Below, in pieces: positions 38,553 to 47,439 of a DNA stretch of 64,000 nucleotides. Both the position numbers and the translations under genes were made by a program. The stretch comes from Flavobacteriales bacterium (GTDB lineage Bacteria > Bacteroidota > Bacteroidia > Flavobacteriales > Flavobacteriaceae). Numbering within the stretch: position 1 is the first letter of the stretch; each line of letters begins with the position of its first letter. The notes below the pieces were generated by a model. The model was not told where the DNA came from, did not search any database, and worked only from the letters and a program-made list of their open reading frames with translations. The stretch is taken from NCBI GenBank assembly GCA_027039975.1, contig JALWFE010000128.1, positions 1-64,000 of the forward strand. The letters are read 5' to 3'.

Positions 38553-39360
38553 AATATTCTTTTAATTTTAAATTTCCGTTTTGATATTCCAGATAAGTAA
38601 AATGGGTCAACCAGTCACCTGTATTAAAATAAATGCTGTTTTCACCTACCGGTATTTGCAAAGGTAAATGCCTGTGTCCGAACACAAAATATTTGATATC
38701 CGGTTGTTTTTTGAGAAAATCGCGGGCATACAAGTATAAGCGTTCTTTTTCTTTTCCTCTAAATCGGAAATTGTAATTACCACTTATCAGTTTATTCCTT
38801 TGTGATAAATATTTGGCAAGTTTCAAGCCTAAATCCGGGTGCAGCCAACGGTAAGACCATTGTGCCAGCGGATTACGGAACAGTTTTTTTAACCATTTGA
38901 AAGTTTTGTCACCGGGACCGAGACCGTCTCCGTGACCAATTAAGAATTTTTGATTATCGATAATAAAGATTTCCGGGTCGAAAAAAACAGGAATATCGAG
39001 TTCTTTTGTAAAATAATCACGCATCCACATATCGTGATTGCCAACAAAGAAATAAATTTGAATACCTTGACCGGTCAGTTCCACTAACTTGCCTAAAACT
39101 CTTACAAAACCTTTGGGAACGGCATGTTTGTATTCATACCAAAAATCGAACATATCGCCGAGAATAAAAAGTGCGTGAGCATCTTGACGTATCTTGTCAA
39201 GCCATTTGACAAAAAGTGCTTCCCGCTCGCGACTACTCAATTTTGCCGGTAAACCGAAATGGTGATCCGAAGTAAAATAAATTTTTTTACCTGCCGGCAC
39301 ATTGATATGTTTATGATTGGTCTCCGGCATACCATTCGGCATAAGAAGTACCTGTTTCAT
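38539..39360 (-). CDS. lpxH: UDP-2,3-diacylglucosamine diphosphatase (LpxH-type)
   Basis: 'YFTSDHHFGLP', 'FILGDMFDFWYEY', 'FVGNHDMWM', 'FVFGHRHLPL'; start could be 39330. Confidence 0.88.
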   Translation of the reverse strand: MKQVLLMPNGMPETNHKHINVPAGKKIYFTSDHHFGLPAKLSSREREALFVKWLDKIRQDAHALFILGDMFDFWYEYKHAVPKGFVRVLGKLVELTGQGIQIYFFVGNHDMWMRDYFTKELDIPVFFDPEIFIIDNQKFLIGHGDGLGPGDKTFKWLKKLFRNPLAQWSYRWLHPDLGLKLAKYLSQRNKLISGNYNFRFRGKEKERLYLYARDFLKKQPDIKYFVFGHRHLPLQIPVGENSIYFNTGDWLTHFTYLEYQNGNLKLKEYSKIQ

Positions 39361-39763
39361 ACAATTTTAATCTGAATAATGATACACCTTCCGGTAAATG
39401 CGGCATGATACGGTGTGCCATATCTTGTATCATCATTTCGCCTGTCGGTTGAAAATCAACCAATAAAATATGGTGTCCGCGTTCCACCAAAAAATCACCG
39501 ATTTCTTTATAAGCGGTTTTTCTGTTCAATACCAAAGCGTGGTCATAATCGTCAATAACATATTTGTTGACAATTTTTTTAAGATCGGCAAAGTCTATTA
39601 CCATACCGAATTTCGGATGGGAAGGGTCTTTTACAGGCTCTCCGATAACGGTTACTTCCAAACGGTAGCTGTGTCCGTGAACATGACGGCATTTTCCGTC
39701 ATACCCCGCCAATGCATGTCCGGTATCAAAATGAAATATTTTTGTTAATCTGATTTTTGCCAT
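39311..39763 (-). CDS. 6-carboxytetrahydropterin synthase / 6-pyruvoyl tetrahydropterin synthase family
   Basis: 'FHFDTGHALAGYDGKCRHVHGHSYRLEVTV', 'MVIDFADLKKIV', 'DYDHALVLN'; ATG at 39763. Confidence 0.9.
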   Translation of the reverse strand: MAKIRLTKIFHFDTGHALAGYDGKCRHVHGHSYRLEVTVIGEPVKDPSHPKFGMVIDFADLKKIVNKYVIDDYDHALVLNRKTAYKEIGDFLVERGHHILLVDFQPTGEMMIQDMAHRIMPHLPEGVSLFRLKLYETGTSYAEWYAGDQS

Positions 39764-39773
39764 AAAACGATTT

Positions 39774-39941
39774 TTAATTATCTTCTTTAAATTCATCGGA
39801 ATCATCCTGTCCTTTATAATTTTTGGTAAAATACCAAATCATCAACATTGTCAGCCCGAAACCTAATATTACCGGTAACAAAGCCGTAATCCAATAAGTT
39901 AAATGATAAAACCAATCTTTTTCGCCGGTCAAAACAATCAT
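39774..39941 (-). CDS. 55-aa single-TM small membrane protein (not in supplied ORF track)
   Basis: MIVLTGEKDWFYHLTYWITALLPVILGFGLTMLMIWYFTKNYKGQDDSDEFKEDN; hydrophobic core and charged acidic tail, fits the gap upstream of the QueD-like gene. Confidence 0.65.
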   Translation of the reverse strand: MIVLTGEKDWFYHLTYWITALLPVILGFGLTMLMIWYFTKNYKGQDDSDEFKEDN

Positions 39942-40091
39942 AATGTTATTTTTGACAAAGATAGTTATAAATAGTTGAAAGTTGAAAGTTAAAAGTTAAA
40001 AGTTTCAGGGCAGACGCACCATAATTATTTGAGAATTTTACAAAATGTTAGTTTAATCAAATTGTAATGACTTGCAAATTCCTTAATATCA

Positions 40092-40155
40092 GCTCCGTAG
40101 GAGCATATCGTTTGTAGCAAGACAAGTTAATGATAACAAATAGCTCCGTAGGAGC
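40092..40155. repeat. Two copies of the palindrome GCTCCGTAGGAGC (40092-40104, 40143-40155)
   Basis: Identical perfect inverted repeats 51 bp apart. Confidence 0.8.
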
Positions 40156-40192
40156 GACCTATAACTTGCGTTATTGATAATTTCATTAGGTC

Positions 40193-40261
40193 ACCCCGAT
40201 GGGGTTTTATTGTGTTGTGATGGCATTATATTCTACTACAAGCAGGATGCCCCTACGGGGC
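40193..40261. repeat. REP-like palindromes ACCCCGATGGGGT (40193-40205) and GCCCCTACGGGGC (40249-40261)
   Basis: Perfect or near-perfect stems in AT-rich intergenic DNA. Confidence 0.8.
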
Positions 40262-40443
40262 TAAAAGAATTATTTTAATTTTTTATAGTGCGTTTGTCCT
40301 TGTTAAAAGTTACGGTTCATATTATAATTGTGCTTTTGATTTGAGGAATGGGGAGTAAGGAAATCAGGAATTGTTTTGATTTTTGATTTTGTGACTGCTG
40401 TCATTTTTGAACGTTGGTATCTCTATTTACTACTTACATTTAA

Positions 40444-40530
40444 ACATTACAAACTTTATGAACATTACAAACTTTATGAACATTACAAACTTTATGAACA
40501 TTACAAACTTTATGAACATTACAAACTTTC
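40444..40530. repeat. 18-bp tandem repeat (ACATTACAAACTTTATGA), about 4.8 copies
   Basis: Four perfect units 40444-40515 plus a partial unit containing the GNAT gene stop codon. Confidence 0.95.
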
Positions 40531-40959
40531 AATGACTTTTAGCATCTTAAAATGCGGTATACCTACTTCAATAAACCGTTCGGATACTACATGATAACCG
40601 AGTTTTTGATAAAAACCAACCGCTGATTCGCGTGCGTGCAATTCAATACTTTTGATTTTTTGACTTTTAAGAATATTTTCAACTTCTCTGACCAATTTTG
40701 ATCCCAAATTTTGTCGCTGACGATTTGTGTCCACCGCCATTTGCCGTAATTTTACATGTGTTTCGGTTAAAGGTTTTATCTGTAAACAAGCAACCGGTTC
40801 GCCATTGTCTGTCAAAGCAAACAGCATTTCGTTTTTATCTACCGACAAATCACTTTCCGAAAATGTCAAACCCAAAGGCGCCCGCAAAATACGTTCGCGT
40901 AATTGCACAACCTTATCGTATAAAGGGGATTGATATGTAATTTGTTCGAATTTAAGCAT
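40519..40959 (-). CDS. GNAT family N-acetyltransferase
   Basis: 'VKLRQMAVDTNRQRQNLGSKLVREVENILKSQKIKSIELHARESAVGFYQKLGYHVVSERFIEVGIPHFKML'. Confidence 0.92.
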   Translation of the reverse strand: MLKFEQITYQSPLYDKVVQLRERILRAPLGLTFSESDLSVDKNEMLFALTDNGEPVACLQIKPLTETHVKLRQMAVDTNRQRQNLGSKLVREVENILKSQKIKSIELHARESAVGFYQKLGYHVVSERFIEVGIPHFKMLKVIESL

Positions 40960-41263
40960 TTGTATTATTGTTTATTCAAACTGTGCGATACGAAAAATTA
41001 TTTGCTTCTGTTACTTGTATATAAAAGGTGCGAATAAATTATACCAAATTATTTTTAGACAATTTTTATATCCAGAATTAGTATAATTTTCACATTAGAC
41101 CAAAAATAGCAAAAATTCCATGGTTTATTTTATTGTCACCTGAAATCTGTTAGGGACGCCAAAACCGGCCTTTTCTACGGTTTTCCGTTTGATATTAAAA
41201 ACTTTTAACTTTCCACTTTTAACTTTTCACTCAATAATGTATTTTTGACAACAAAATTTTTTT

Positions 41264-43186
41264 ATGCTCAATGTTTCCAATTTAACGATACGGCTTGGCG
41301 GCAATGATATTATCCGTAATGTCAGTTTTCAATTAAATCCGGGCGATAAAGCAGGATTGATTGGACGCAATGGAGTAGGCAAGACAACTTTACTCAAAGC
41401 CATAAACGGAGAAATTGAGCCGGCGGAAGGGCAAATCAATATCCTGAAAGGGCATAAAATAGGGTATTTACGCCAAGATATTGATTTTGAAAGCGGCAAA
41501 ACGGTTTTGGAAGAAACTTACAAAGCTTTTGATGAGATTAAACAAGTTGAAAAAAAACTGTCGGATTTAGAAAACGAACTTGCACACCGCACCGATTTTG
41601 AGAGTGATGCTTACATGCAATTGCTTGACGGGTATCACCGGTTACAAGAAAAATTTCAAGTCATTGGCGGGTATCAATACAAAGGCGAAGCCGAAAAAGT
41701 ATTGAAAGGTTTGGGGTTTACCGGGGCGGATTTTCAAAAACCGGTAGAAACCTTTTCGGGGGGCTGGCGTATGCGGATTGAATTGGCAAAAATTTTGTTG
41801 CAAAACAATGATATTCTTTTACTTGACGAACCGACGAATCATTTGGATATAGAAAGTATTTTGTGGTTTGAAAATTTTTTAAAGAATTATAAAGGTATCT
41901 TACTCTTGGTATCTCACGACCAAATGTTTCTCGATAATGTCACTAACAGGACCATCGAACTGACTAAAAATAAAATCTATAATTTTCCAAAACCTTATTC
42001 CGTTTTTATGAAAATAAAATCGGAATTGATTGAAAAACAACGTCAAGCGGCTAAAAACCAAGAAAAAGAAATCAAAGAAACCGAACGCTTGATTGAAAAA
42101 TTCCGTTACAAAGCCACCAAAGCCGCTTTTGCCCAGTCTTTAATCAAAAAACTGGAAAAAATGGAGCGGATAGAAGTCGACCAAATTGATGAAAAGGCGA
42201 TGAATATCCGGTTTCCCGTAGCACAGCCCTCCGGCAAAATTGTATTTGAAATTGAACATTTATATAAGAATTATGGTGATAAAGAAGTCTTAAAAGACCT
42301 TAATTTGATTATAGCCAAAGGTGAACGGCTGGCATTTGTAGGACAGAACGGGACGGGTAAAACCACCTTGGCCAAAATTATGGTCGGTGAATTGCCGGCT
42401 AGCAGTGGCAAAATCAAAACGGGACATAATGTAAAGATTGGTTATTTTGCTCAAAACCAATCAGAGTATTTAGACTCCGGTCTAACGGTTTTGGAAACAC
42501 TCGAAGCCGCTTCAGATGATACCAACCGTTCCAAAGTCCGGGATATTTTAGGTGCTTTTTTGTTTTCGGGAGATGATGTGCATAAAAAAGTCCGTGTTTT
42601 ATCCGGGGGTGAACGCAACCGGCTGGCATTGGCAGTTATGATGATGCAACCCTTCAACGTTTTAATTATGGACGAACCGACCAATCATCTGGACATACAC
42701 TCCAAAAATGTCTTACAACAAGCCCTTTTGACATTTGACGGCACTTTGATTGTCGTTTCCCACGACAGGCATTTTTTACAAGGTCTGTCAGACAAAACAA
42801 TAGAGTTTAAAAACAAAAACATCAAAATACATCCCGGTGATATCGATTATTTTTTACAAGAACGGCAAGCCGAAAGTTTTAGAGAAATAGAGCTGAAAAA
42901 AGAAAAGAAATCAAAGCCGGAGAAAAGCAAGAAAAATACGTCATACGAACAACGTAAAGCCGAGCGAAAGCGCCAAAGACAACTTAAAAACCGGCTTCAA
43001 AAGGTTGAAACGGAAATAGAACAACTGGAAAATATAATTGCGGAAATGGAACAAAAATTATCCTCAGCCGTTCCACCCACTGACCCTGATTTTTTTAATA
43101 CTTATACGGCTACTCAAAACCGTTTGGAAAACCTGATGACCGAATGGGAAACGTTGCAAACGGAATTGGACAATTTGAATGATTAA
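41264..43186 (+). CDS. ABC-F family ATP-binding cassette protein
   Basis: Two ABC domains ('GLIGRNGVGKTTLLKAI', 'AFVGQNGTGKTTLAKIM'), 'DEPTNHLDI' twice, C-terminal coiled coil. Confidence 0.95.
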   Translation: MLNVSNLTIRLGGNDIIRNVSFQLNPGDKAGLIGRNGVGKTTLLKAINGEIEPAEGQINILKGHKIGYLRQDIDFESGKTVLEETYKAFDEIKQVEKKLSDLENELAHRTDFESDAYMQLLDGYHRLQEKFQVIGGYQYKGEAEKVLKGLGFTGADFQKPVETFSGGWRMRIELAKILLQNNDILLLDEPTNHLDIESILWFENFLKNYKGILLLVSHDQMFLDNVTNRTIELTKNKIYNFPKPYSVFMKIKSELIEKQRQAAKNQEKEIKETERLIEKFRYKATKAAFAQSLIKKLEKMERIEVDQIDEKAMNIRFPVAQPSGKIVFEIEHLYKNYGDKEVLKDLNLIIAKGERLAFVGQNGTGKTTLAKIMVGELPASSGKIKTGHNVKIGYFAQNQSEYLDSGLTVLETLEAASDDTNRSKVRDILGAFLFSGDDVHKKVRVLSGGERNRLALAVMMMQPFNVLIMDEPTNHLDIHSKNVLQQALLTFDGTLIVVSHDRHFLQGLSDKTIEFKNKNIKIHPGDIDYFLQERQAESFREIELKKEKKSKPEKSKKNTSYEQRKAERKRQRQLKNRLQKVETEIEQLENIIAEMEQKLSSAVPPTDPDFFNTYTATQNRLENLMTEWETLQTELDNLND

Positions 43187-43203
43187 TTGAAGTCGTACAG
43201 ATC

Positions 43204-43216
43204 ACCCCTACGGGGT
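43204..43216. repeat. REP-like palindrome ACCCCTACGGGGT
   Basis: Perfect stem, repeated at 43413-43425. Confidence 0.8.
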
Positions 43217-43242
43217 TTTATTGTCCTGTACGATATTTTATG

Positions 43243-43345
43243 CTACTAACAGGACGCACCTACGGCGCTCAATGGTTTTTCTTTATTGTTTCACCTACTA
43301 ACAGGACGCACCTAAAGGCGCTCAATGGTGTTTTTTTATTGTTTG
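43243..43345. repeat. 52-bp-period direct repeat (CTACTAACAGGACGCACCTA..GGCGCTCAATGG..TTTATTG), two copies
   Basis: Copies begin at 43243 and 43295. Confidence 0.85.
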
Positions 43346-43355
43346 TCGTGATATC

Positions 43356-43376
43356 AGACGCACAGGTTGTGCGTCT
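43356..43376. repeat. Perfect hairpin AGACGCACA-GGT-TGTGCGTCT
   Basis: 9-bp perfect arms; related to 26565-26612. Confidence 0.8.
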
Positions 43377-43412
43377 CTACAAACATTATGAACATTTACC
43401 TATAATAATGTC

Positions 43413-43425
43413 ACCCCTACGGGGT
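43413..43425. repeat. REP-like palindrome ACCCCTACGGGGT
   Basis: Identical to 43204-43216. Confidence 0.8.
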
Positions 43426-43683
43426 TCTATATTTTTTATTGTCTTTTATGTCCTTTTATGTCTTTTATGGTTAATAAAAATCCTCATTTCCTCAAATTAT
43501 AAGTAGAAACAATGTATGAAGTAATAAGTAATCATCAATAAACGACATAATCTTTGAAGCACAACAAATCCTCAATTCCTCAATTTAAAAGCAGGATTAC
43601 CGTTTGAAGCAATAAACAATCATCAAAGCCCAAAATATTCTATGAAGCACAACTTTCAACTTTTAACTTTCAACTAATTAACG

Positions 43684-43691
43684 TATTTTTG
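43684..43691 (+). promoter_or_regulatory. -7 box TATTTTTG for the kinase gene
   Basis: TAnnTTTG 22 bp before ATG 43713. Confidence 0.55.
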
Positions 43692-43712
43692 CCAAAATAA
43701 AACATCTCAACT

Positions 43713-44552
43713 ATGATTTTAATTGCTGACGCCGGTTCGACCAAAACCGCTTGGATATTGGTAAACAATGAACGGATGATTATTGGCAAATTTGAATCCG
43801 GCGGCTTAAATCCTACGGTTTTTGATGAAGAAACAATGAGCAAAAACATTGCCCGCTGCAATGAAATTTTACAACATGCTCATTATATCAAAGAAATTCA
43901 TATGTATGCTTCCGGCGTTGATGATGATATGGCCCGTCAAAAATTGGAAAAAGTTTTATCCGGTATTTTTGACAAAGCCGATATCCATATCTATTCCGAT
44001 ATGTTAGCGGCAGCCAGGGCGACCGCCGGAAAAGAACCCGGCTTGGTTTCCATTCTCGGAACAGGTTCCAATTCTTGCTTTTATGACGGCAAAGATATTG
44101 TTTACAGCATTGGATATATGGGATATTTGTTAATGGATGATGCTTCGGGAAATTGGTTTGGCAAACAACTGCTCCGTGATTATTTCTTTAAAAGGATGCC
44201 CAAACAAATCAAACAACAATTTAAAACCGAATATAAAATTAATCCCGACAAAGTTTTAACAACTTTATATCAAAAACCGCAACCGAACACTTATTTGGCT
44301 TCTTTTGCCCCTTTTATGAAAAAACATTACAAAAGTAAATATATCAAAGACCTGTTATACCGCGGGTTTGAACAATTTGTTACCCAAGAATTGGCCGCTT
44401 ATGAGCAATACCGTGACTTACCTTTACACTTTAACGGTTCCATTGCTTATTATTTTCAAAAAGAATTATTGGAAATCATTGAAAAACACGGTTTAATACC
44501 CGGAAAAATCATTAAAAACCCGGTGCAAGAATTGATTGATTTTCATGTATAA
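43713..44552 (+). CDS. N-acetylglucosamine kinase-like (BadF/BadG/BcrA/BcrD ATPase) family protein
   Basis: 'LIADAGSTKTAWILV', 'VSILGTGSNSCFYDG', 'GYLLMDDASGNWFGKQLLRDYF'. Confidence 0.85.
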   Translation: MILIADAGSTKTAWILVNNERMIIGKFESGGLNPTVFDEETMSKNIARCNEILQHAHYIKEIHMYASGVDDDMARQKLEKVLSGIFDKADIHIYSDMLAAARATAGKEPGLVSILGTGSNSCFYDGKDIVYSIGYMGYLLMDDASGNWFGKQLLRDYFFKRMPKQIKQQFKTEYKINPDKVLTTLYQKPQPNTYLASFAPFMKKHYKSKYIKDLLYRGFEQFVTQELAAYEQYRDLPLHFNGSIAYYFQKELLEIIEKHGLIPGKIIKNPVQELIDFHV

Positions 44553-44599
44553 CTACAATAAAGTTTTAATAATTTTACATATAATTTATATTCAAAAAT

Positions 44600-45787
44600 A
44601 TGGAACCGAATTTATCCAACCGCATAAAAACCCTGTCCACATCCCAAACCATTGCTATGGCTGAAAGGGCAGGTGAATTAAAAGCATCAGGTATCGATAT
44701 TATCAGTTTGAGCTTGGGTGAGCCTGATTTTGATACACCGGATTATATTGTGTCGGCTGCCAAAAAAGCAATGGACGAGCATTTCTTTAAATATCCACCG
44801 ATAGTAGGCTACAAAGATGTCAGGGAAGCTATTTGCAGAAAACTCAAACGCGACAATAATCTGGAATACAGCCCCGAACAAATTGTCGTTTCAAACGGCT
44901 CCAAACAATCCATTTTTAATGCCGCTATGGTTTTGGTCAGTCCCGGTGACGAAGTTATTTTGCCCGCGCCGTTTTGGGTCAGTTATTTTGAAATTACCAA
45001 ATTGGTAGGTGGCATACCCGTGCCTATTAAAACAACTATTGAAAACGATTTTAAAATCACACCTGAACAGCTCGAATCGGCCATCACCCCTAATACCAAA
45101 TTAATGATTTTCAATACACCCAGTAATCCCAGTGGGTCGGTTTATACCAAAGATGAATTAGCGGCACTTGGAAAAGTGTTGGAACGTCATCCGCAAGTTT
45201 ATGTGATCTCCGATGAAATTTATGAATATATCAATTTTACAGGTGATTTTGCCAGTTTTGCCGAAATAGATACGATTAAAGATCGTATTGTAACCATTAA
45301 CGGTGTATCCAAAGCTTTTGCCATGACCGGCTGGCGGGTCGGATATATGGCAGCACATCCGACTATTGCCAAAGCGTGTGCCAAAATCCAAAGTCAAGTC
45401 ACTTCGGGAGCTAATTCCATTGCGCAAAAAGCTATTATTGCCGCTTTGGACGGTGGCAAAGAAAAAATCAAATATATGATAGATGCTTTTGATGAAAGAA
45501 GACGATTGGTTTATCAATTACTCAAAGAAATTCCGGGATTTAAAGTAAATATGCCTACCGGTGCTTTTTACTTTTTTCCCGATGTTTCCGAATTGTTCGG
45601 TAAAACTTTTAATGGTGTAACCGTAAACAATGCTACGGATTTATCTATGTATTTGCTCGAACAGGCCAAAGTTGCAACCGTAACAGGTGAAGCATTCGGC
45701 AACCCGGAATGTTTGCGTTTTTCGTATGCTACCGGAAAAGATGAACTCAAAGAAGCATTCAGACGGGTCAAAGAAGCTTTGAAGTAA
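44600..45787 (+). CDS. Class I PLP-dependent aminotransferase (aspartate aminotransferase-like)
   Basis: 'IISLSLGEPDFDTPDYI', 'NTPSNPSGSVYTKDEL', 'INGVSKAFAMTGWRVGYM'. Confidence 0.95.
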   Translation: MEPNLSNRIKTLSTSQTIAMAERAGELKASGIDIISLSLGEPDFDTPDYIVSAAKKAMDEHFFKYPPIVGYKDVREAICRKLKRDNNLEYSPEQIVVSNGSKQSIFNAAMVLVSPGDEVILPAPFWVSYFEITKLVGGIPVPIKTTIENDFKITPEQLESAITPNTKLMIFNTPSNPSGSVYTKDELAALGKVLERHPQVYVISDEIYEYINFTGDFASFAEIDTIKDRIVTINGVSKAFAMTGWRVGYMAAHPTIAKACAKIQSQVTSGANSIAQKAIIAALDGGKEKIKYMIDAFDERRRLVYQLLKEIPGFKVNMPTGAFYFFPDVSELFGKTFNGVTVNNATDLSMYLLEQAKVATVTGEAFGNPECLRFSYATGKDELKEAFRRVKEALK

Positions 45788-45945
45788 CAAGTATCAAGTA
45801 GCTAGTAACACAAGTAGCTAGGTCAACTTGATATTTGATACTATATTTGATACAAAAACTTTCAACTCAGGTTACTAAGCTTGTCGAAGTACGGTTACTG
45901 AGCTTGTCGAAGTATAACCTTCAACCTTCAACTTTCAACTAAACA

Positions 45946-46677
45946 ATGAATATAAACGTTAAACCATACAAAGATAGAGAGAGCAGCCGCAAACAACAAG
46001 TAACCGAAATGTTTGACAATATTTCGGAAAATTACGATTTTATGAACCGGTTGATGACTTTCGGGATTGATGTCAAATGGCGTAAAAAAGTCGTAAAAAT
46101 GGTTGCGGAAACCAACCCGGAACATATTCTGGACATTGCTACGGGAACCGGTGATTTTGCAATTATGCTGGCCGGAATAAAGCCCAAAAAAATTACCGGA
46201 TTGGATATTTCAAAGGGTATGCTCGAAATAGGCAAGAAAAAAATAAAAGAAAAAGGACTGGACAATTTGATAGAAATGGTTTTGGGTGATTCGGAAAATT
46301 TACCTTTTGAAGATAACAGTTTTGATGCTGTTACCGTAGGTTTCGGGGTTCGTAATTTTGAAGATTTGGATAAAGGTTTAAAAGAAATCCACCGTGTTTT
46401 GCGTCCCGGCGGTATTTTTGTTGTATTGGAAACCTCGCAACCGGAAAAATTTCCATTCAAACAAGGTTATAAATTTTATTCAAAATATATTATCCCTTTT
46501 TTAGGCCGTTTGTTCTCCAAAGACAAAAAAGCTTATGAATATTTACCCGAATCGGCTGGTGCTTTTCCTTATGGTGAAGCTTTTAACAATATTTTGAGAA
46601 AAAATCAGTTTATATCAGTGCGTAATTATCCCTTAATGTTCGGTGCCGCCAGCATTTATAAAGCTTTTAAAAAATAA
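45946..46677 (+). CDS. ubiE: Bifunctional demethylmenaquinone/ubiquinone methyltransferase
   Basis: '[29 protein letters not shown]', '[15 protein letters not shown]', '[29 protein letters not shown]'. Confidence 0.95.
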   Translation: MNINVKPYKDRESSRKQQVTEMFDNISENYDFMNRLMTFGIDVKWRKKVVKMVAETNPEHILDIATGTGDFAIMLAGIKPKKITGLDISKGMLEIGKKKIKEKGLDNLIEMVLGDSENLPFEDNSFDAVTVGFGVRNFEDLDKGLKEIHRVLRPGGIFVVLETSQPEKFPFKQGYKFYSKYIIPFLGRLFSKDKKAYEYLPESAGAFPYGEAFNNILRKNQFISVRNYPLMFGAASIYKAFKK

Positions 46678-46716
46678 AATTCAATTAACAACACAGTAAT
46701 CATAAAACAACTTAAT

Positions 46717-47427
46717 TTGAAAATGAAGAAAAATGTTTCCCGGAAATTGCTAGTTTTGATAAGCTTTTTGACTTTTGCCGTTCTACAAGCTCAATATACC
46801 GACGACATTCCTAAAAACCGTCCTTTTTTTGATAAAAAAACCGTTTCTTGGGGATATTATTTCGGTATGAATTTTTACGATTTCAAAATCAGCTACGACC
46901 GGCCTTATGAACATATAATCCAAGAAACCAATCCCGGATTTCAAGTCGGTTTGGTTGGTAATTTGAATATCAATCCCTGGGTAAGCATCCGTTCGGAACC
47001 CGGAGTGTATTTTACAAACAGAAGGTTGATTTTCAGGAATTTACAAACAGTCAGGGATAGTGTTAGAGATATTACTTCCAATTATGTCCAGGTTCCGCTA
47101 TCGCTCAAACTCAACACTATCCGTTACGGCAATATTCGTCCTTATATTACCGGCGGACTTATATATGCTTACAATCTCAATTCTTGGGAAGATTCTACAA
47201 AAGACAATTCTGCCGGGAGATTTCGTATGCACAGTAATGTTTGGATGTATGAAATCGGTTTCGGTTTGGAAATGTATTTGTTTTATTTCAAATTTACCCC
47301 GAGTATCCGCGGTGTGTTTGCCTTACAAGACGAACTCGTCAGAGATAACGATCCCAACAGCCCTTGGACCAATCACATCGAATATGTCAAAACCCGTGGT
47401 GTCTATATCAGTTTGACATTTGAATAA
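46717..47427 (+). CDS. PorT-like outer membrane beta-barrel protein (type IX secretion)
   Basis: Signal peptide, 'NRPFFDKKTVSWGYYFGMNFYDFKISY...NPGFQVGLVGNLNINPWVSIRSEPGVYFTNRRL'; directly after ubiE. Confidence 0.85.
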   Translation: MKMKKNVSRKLLVLISFLTFAVLQAQYTDDIPKNRPFFDKKTVSWGYYFGMNFYDFKISYDRPYEHIIQETNPGFQVGLVGNLNINPWVSIRSEPGVYFTNRRLIFRNLQTVRDSVRDITSNYVQVPLSLKLNTIRYGNIRPYITGGLIYAYNLNSWEDSTKDNSAGRFRMHSNVWMYEIGFGLEMYLFYFKFTPSIRGVFALQDELVRDNDPNSPWTNHIEYVKTRGVYISLTFE

Positions 47428-47439
47428 GCCAAACCGGAA

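Noticed and set aside
40376-40594. 72-aa ORF with KHYKLYEHYKLYEHYKLYEHYKL repeats
   Set aside because: Artefact of the 18-bp (in-frame) tandem repeat and overlaps the GNAT gene on the opposite strand.
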